NCBI GenBank assembly: GCA_013152195.1
Contig: JAADGU010000152.1
Coordinates: 1-28,414, forward strand
Length of the DNA: 28,414 nucleotides
Direction of reading: 5' to 3'
From: Nitrospirota bacterium
Lineage (GTDB): Bacteria; Nitrospirota; Thermodesulfovibrionia; Thermodesulfovibrionales; JdFR-85
In this document: one piece after another, positions 25,774-28,414 of the stretch
Layout of the letters: every line of letters starts with the position of its first letter
Numbering within the stretch: position 1 is the stretch's first letter
Made by a program: the position numbers and the translations under genes
The notes under the pieces: model-generated
The model's input: only the letters and a program-made list of their open reading frames with translations
Database searches by the model: none
Told to the model about the DNA's origin: nothing

Positions 25774-26553
25774 CTATACTGCATCAAGAAACCGGATACT
25801 CTCCTTAACATCATCAATGGAATGTGTCTCTACTGTAGCTATGAAGTTATCAGCATCGAGAAGTTCCAGACTGTCAAATAGCGCCTTAAAATCAAAAACT
25901 CCTTTACCCGGAGGCATATGGGAGTCCCTGGTGCCATCATTGTCATGAAGGTGAAGCTCCAGGAGATAAGGACTGATAATACCCAGCCATTGGTTCAGGG
26001 AAATCGTGGAAAAGAGATTGAAGTGTCCTGCATCAAAACACAAGCCGAAGTTACTGCAATTTACTGCCTCTGCAAGCATCCTTAGGTTTTCAGGCTCCTC
26101 CTCGAATATATTTTCAATGGAGATGGTAAGTCCCTTCGCCTCGGCCTGCGTCACAAGAGGCTCCCAGGTCCTTAAACTGCTTTCCAGCCATAGATCCGCC
26201 CTGTGTTCGTATTTCCACTTCTCGTATCCCGAATGAAAGACTACATTTCTGGCGCCGAGTAAACCCGAGATATTGAGAGTCCGGAAAAATCTGTCCATTG
26301 TCACCCTGCGTACAGCGGGATCAACAGCACCTGGAGAAAGGTCCATAAAAGGGCCGTGGACGGTCAGCAAGGGGGTATAGGTAAAAGAACTCGACAACCC
26401 CTCTATTGAGGCTTCGTCTGCAGCCTCAAGGTCATCAGCACTAAAGTAGACCTCAAGGTTCAGTTTGTGTTCATTTATAAAAGATAAATACTCCCCTATT
26501 CTGAAATAAGGGATATGAAAATAAACAATAGAGTTAAATCTTTGTAGTCTCAG
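25774..26553 (-). CDS. TIM-barrel sugar-isomerase / AP-endonuclease-2-like protein
   Basis: The protein belongs to the xylose-isomerase-like TIM-barrel superfamily. Likely metal-binding strands are visible: LTVHGPFMDLSPG, VVFHSGYEKW, ISIENIFEEEPENL, GLCFDAGHFNLF, LELHLHDNDG and TVETHS. Specificity cannot be read. The first ATG/GTG/TTG in frame is TTG at 26397, but protein-like sequence resembling the first barrel strand and helix (FNSIVYFHIPYFRIGEYLSFINEH) extends upstream without any such codon. CTG at 26553, with AAAGG about 9 nt before it, gives 259 residues, a usual family length; ATA or ATT starts are alternatives. It would overlap the FmdB-like gene end by 20 nt, suggesting translational coupling. 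The start is uncertain; the gene itself is not. Confidence 0.8.
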   Translation of the reverse strand: MRLQRFNSIVYFHIPYFRIGEYLSFINEHKLNLEVYFSADDLEAADEASIEGLSSSFTYTPLLTVHGPFMDLSPGAVDPAVRRVTMDRFFRTLNISGLLGARNVVFHSGYEKWKYEHRADLWLESSLRTWEPLVTQAEAKGLTISIENIFEEEPENLRMLAEAVNCSNFGLCFDAGHFNLFSTISLNQWLGIISPYLLELHLHDNDGTRDSHMPPGKGVFDFKALFDSLELLDADNFIATVETHSIDDVKESIRFLDAV

Positions 26554-26809
26554 TTTTCTTATCCTTTTTGTTGTCCTGTCCCTTCTCTGTTTTACCCTTA
26601 CCTTCCTTTCCCATTGCCTTTTTTCTCTCAGCAGACGGATAGTCGGTCACATACCATCCGCTGCCCTTCAGGACAAAGGATGTAGATGATATCAATTTTT
26701 TAAGCTCCCCTCCACACTCAGGACATGTGCTCAGGGGTGCATCACTGAACTTCTGAACCGCCTCAAGTTGCCTTTCGCATTTAAGACAGAGGTATTCATA
26801 AATGGGCAT
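26534..26809 (-). CDS. FmdB-type zinc-ribbon protein
   Basis: The small protein (91 residues) starts MPIYEYLCLKCERQLE and has two zinc-binding CxxC pairs, C8/C11 and C29/C32 (CPECGG). It then has the SSTSFVLKGSGWYVTDY segment of the family and a Lys/Glu-rich, probably disordered tail. FmdB-like proteins are small putative regulators of unclear function. The frame extends six codons further to an ATG at 26827, but GGAGGT lies inside that extension, just before the ATG at 26809, so 26809 is the likely start. Confidence 0.9.
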   Translation of the reverse strand: MPIYEYLCLKCERQLEAVQKFSDAPLSTCPECGGELKKLISSTSFVLKGSGWYVTDYPSAERKKAMGKEGKGKTEKGQDNKKDKKTETTKI

Positions 26810-26841
26810 GACTGTCACCTCCAGCATGAAATATATTTTAA

Positions 26842-26871
26842 ACTATAATAAACCTGGCGTCTTTCTGTCAA
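26842..26871 (-). promoter_or_regulatory. sigma-70 promoter for the FmdB-like gene
   Basis: Reading the minus strand, TTGACA (26871-26866) is followed after 18 nt by TATAGT (26847-26842); an alternative -10 TATTAT has 15-nt spacing. It lies about 30 nt upstream of the start codon, back-to-back with the plus-strand promoter at 26874. Confidence 0.55.
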
Positions 26872-26873
26872 TC

Positions 26874-26902
26874 TTGACCAATTTTGCGCCTGATAGTATA
26901 CT
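26874..26902 (+). promoter_or_regulatory. sigma-70 promoter for the GT81 glycosyltransferase gene
   Basis: TTGACC (26874-26879) and TATACT (26897-26902) are separated by exactly 17 nt. Transcription would begin near 26909, giving a leader of about 114 nt that contains a possible GGTAAC/GTTACC stem. The -35 box is 2 nt from that of the divergent promoter. Confidence 0.6.
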
Positions 26903-27022
26903 TAATAATATTATACTTTAAATAAACAAACGGGAACCGGTAACATACCTTTCAGAGGCACCGAGTTACCTATCAATCCCAAACAACTACCAGACAGAAC
27001 AGTAAGGACAGGGAGGATTCGT

Positions 27023-28243
27023 ATGTCAGACTTTTATCAGACCGGGGTAATCTCCACTTTTCATAAACTCGGGGTATTAAATCTCGAGAAAATAGAGGCC
27101 GAACTAATATGGCATAGTCAGGACAGACCTATTGCTCTTGTGCTGCCGTCCCTATTTTCCGAGATCGAGGGGGAGGCCCTTAACTCCATAATCAGGGAAC
27201 TGAAGGAGGTGCGCTATATATCTGAGGTTGTTGTTACCCTTGGCCCCTGTACCAGGGAAGAGTTTCAGCATGCCAGGGATTTCTTCTCGGTACTGCCACA
27301 GAAGACCACCCTCATCTGGAATAATGGAGAAAAGGTATCAGACGTTTACAGGGATATTGAAGAGGCAAGACTGCCGCTGGGAGAGCCCGGCAAGGGCAAA
27401 TCAGCATGGATGGCCTATGGTTATGTGCTTGCCCGCAGGGAGCCGAGGGTCATTGCCCTTCATGATTGTGATATAGTTGATTACAGTAGAGACCTGCTTG
27501 CAAGGCTCTGTTATCCTGTAGTAAATCCAAACCTCGACTATGAGTTCTGCAAGGGTTATTACAGTCGTGTAACAGACAGGCTCCACGGAAGGGTTACAAG
27601 ACTATTGGTATTCCCCCTTGTAAGGGCCCTACAGAAGATTATCGGCTTTACCCCGTTGCTTGTATATTTTGACAGCTTCCGGTACCCACTTGCCGGAGAA
27701 TTTTCCATGAATGTTGAGCTTGCAAGGGTCATCAGGATTCCGGCCGACTGGGGGCTTGAGGTTGGAGTCCTGGCAGAGGTACACAGGAACTCAGCAACCA
27801 GGAGGATCTGCCAGGTGGATATTGCTGAAAATTATGAGCACAAGCATCAGGAGCTGTCACCTGACGATGCCTCCAGGGGGCTCATGAAGATGTGCATAGA
27901 CATCAGCAAATCCCTCTTCAGAACCCTTGCCTCTGAGGGGGTTATCTTCTCCGAAGGTTTTTTCAAGGCACTTATCGCTACATATGTCCGAACTGCACAG
28001 GACATGCTGAAGAGGTTTGAGGATGATGCCGCCATAAACGGACTCTTTTTTGACCGGCATGCTGAAAGCCTTGCTGTGGAGACATTCACTAACGGGATAA
28101 AGATGGCTGCAGATATCATTATGAAAGACCCGCTTGGTGTGCCCTTGATACCGAGCTGGGACAGGGTCACATCTGCAATTCCCGACATAACAAGCTCAAG
28201 GAGGCCGTGGAAGAGGACAACAAGCTTTAATCCCGGATTATGA
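27023..28243 (+). CDS. GT81 glycosyltransferase, glucosyl-3-phosphoglycerate synthase-like
   Basis: The 406-residue GT-A-fold enzyme has LPSLFSE (41-47), GKGKSAWM (123-130), the metal/nucleotide-sugar motif HDCDIVD (147-153), YPLAGEF (221-227), WGLEVGVLAEV (243-253) and YEHKHQ (271-276). These blocks, in this order, match glucosyl-3-phosphoglycerate synthases, which start synthesis of the compatible solute glucosylglycerate. A related acceptor or sugar is possible. It is longer at the C-terminus than mycobacterial GpgS. No phosphatase gene is seen beside it within the window. GGGAGG precedes the ATG. The next gene starts 44 nt downstream on the same strand. Confidence 0.82.
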   Translation: MSDFYQTGVISTFHKLGVLNLEKIEAELIWHSQDRPIALVLPSLFSEIEGEALNSIIRELKEVRYISEVVVTLGPCTREEFQHARDFFSVLPQKTTLIWNNGEKVSDVYRDIEEARLPLGEPGKGKSAWMAYGYVLARREPRVIALHDCDIVDYSRDLLARLCYPVVNPNLDYEFCKGYYSRVTDRLHGRVTRLLVFPLVRALQKIIGFTPLLVYFDSFRYPLAGEFSMNVELARVIRIPADWGLEVGVLAEVHRNSATRRICQVDIAENYEHKHQELSPDDASRGLMKMCIDISKSLFRTLASEGVIFSEGFFKALIATYVRTAQDMLKRFEDDAAINGLFFDRHAESLAVETFTNGIKMAADIIMKDPLGVPLIPSWDRVTSAIPDITSSRRPWKRTTSFNPGL

Positions 28244-28287
28244 AGGGACCATTGCATGGGTTGAGCTGAAAAAAAAAGGAGGGGGAT

Positions 28288-28414
28288 ATGAAGGCTGTAG
28301 AGATGGCTATGAAGATGGAGGAAGATGCCATAAAATTTTATTCAGAGGCTGCAGAAAAGACCGGGCATCCATTTGGAAAAAAGATGTTTGAGTCTTTTGC
28401 CCTGGATGAAAAGA
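28288..28414 (+). CDS. ferritin-like / rubrerythrin-type protein (partial)
   Basis: Only the first 42 codons lie in the window. They read MKAVEMAMKMEEDAIKFY... then SEAAEKTGHPFGKKMFESFALDEK. This matches the first helices of rubrerythrin-type ferritin-like proteins, with a Glu in EEDAIKFY in the usual di-iron ligand position. Such proteins handle peroxide or iron in anaerobes. A very strong AGGAGGGGG ribosome site stands before the ATG. The 3' end is outside the window. Confidence 0.75.
   Translation, partial: MKAVEMAMKMEEDAIKFYSEAAEKTGHPFGKKMFESFALDEK

Overview
The window reads like the chromosome of a Gram-negative anaerobe or microaerophile, probably Nitrospirota (Thermodesulfovibrio-like) or Desulfobacterota. 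This is inferred from gene content only: a c-type-heme chemoreceptor, an outer-membrane barrel protein, a lipoprotein, an ExeA-type ATPase, a GT81 sugar transferase and a ferritin-like protein. No rRNA, tRNA, CRISPR array or transposase is visible.

Layout. (1) 1-3504: a small avidin-family protein, a TraF-like outer-membrane barrel protein, and a convergent DUF4832-type lipoprotein, with a bidirectional terminator between the last two. (2) 3505-3937: a non-coding gap holding a strong promoter, a string of hairpins and a terminator-like stem, i.e. a candidate sRNA or attenuating leader. (3) 3938-18420: a 14.5-kb same-strand chemosensory cluster, cheY-cheA-ExeA-like ATPase-cheW (frameshifted)-MCP with a PhnD-like C-terminus-second MCP-cheW-HEAT-repeat protein-cheR-cheB-GAF protein-cheY. 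Most junctions overlap or are very short, so it is probably one or a few operons. No flagellar gene, cheC, cheD, cheX or cheZ is present, and accessory genes are interleaved, so a non-flagellar output is plausible. (4) 18453-22380: rlmN, ahcY and metK on the minus strand, in transcription order metK-ahcY-rlmN. These make and recycle S-adenosylmethionine and use it on RNA. Two related, highly structured 190-210-nt elements sit directly 5' of ahcY and of rlmN. (5) 22765-25762: a universal stress protein, an OmpR-type regulator, its sensor kinase, and RimI. (6) 25774-26809: a TIM-barrel isomerase-like gene with no normal start codon and an FmdB-type zinc ribbon, both on the minus strand. (7) 27023-28414: a GT81 glycosyltransferase resembling glucosyl-3-phosphoglycerate synthase and the start of a ferritin-like/rubrerythrin-type gene that runs off the window.

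The most notable system is the chemosensory cluster. Its first receptor appears to carry a periplasmic c-heme sensor and a cytoplasmic phosphonate-binding-protein-like domain on one polypeptide. Both receptors share altered residues at the signalling tip. The CheA is flanked by an ExeA-family ATPase, and a large HEAT-repeat protein lies between cheW and cheR. Second in interest are the paired structured elements in the SAM-cycle genes, whose hairpins show compensatory changes, and an avidin homologue without a signal peptide whose tail contains WSHP, the core of the Strep-tag.
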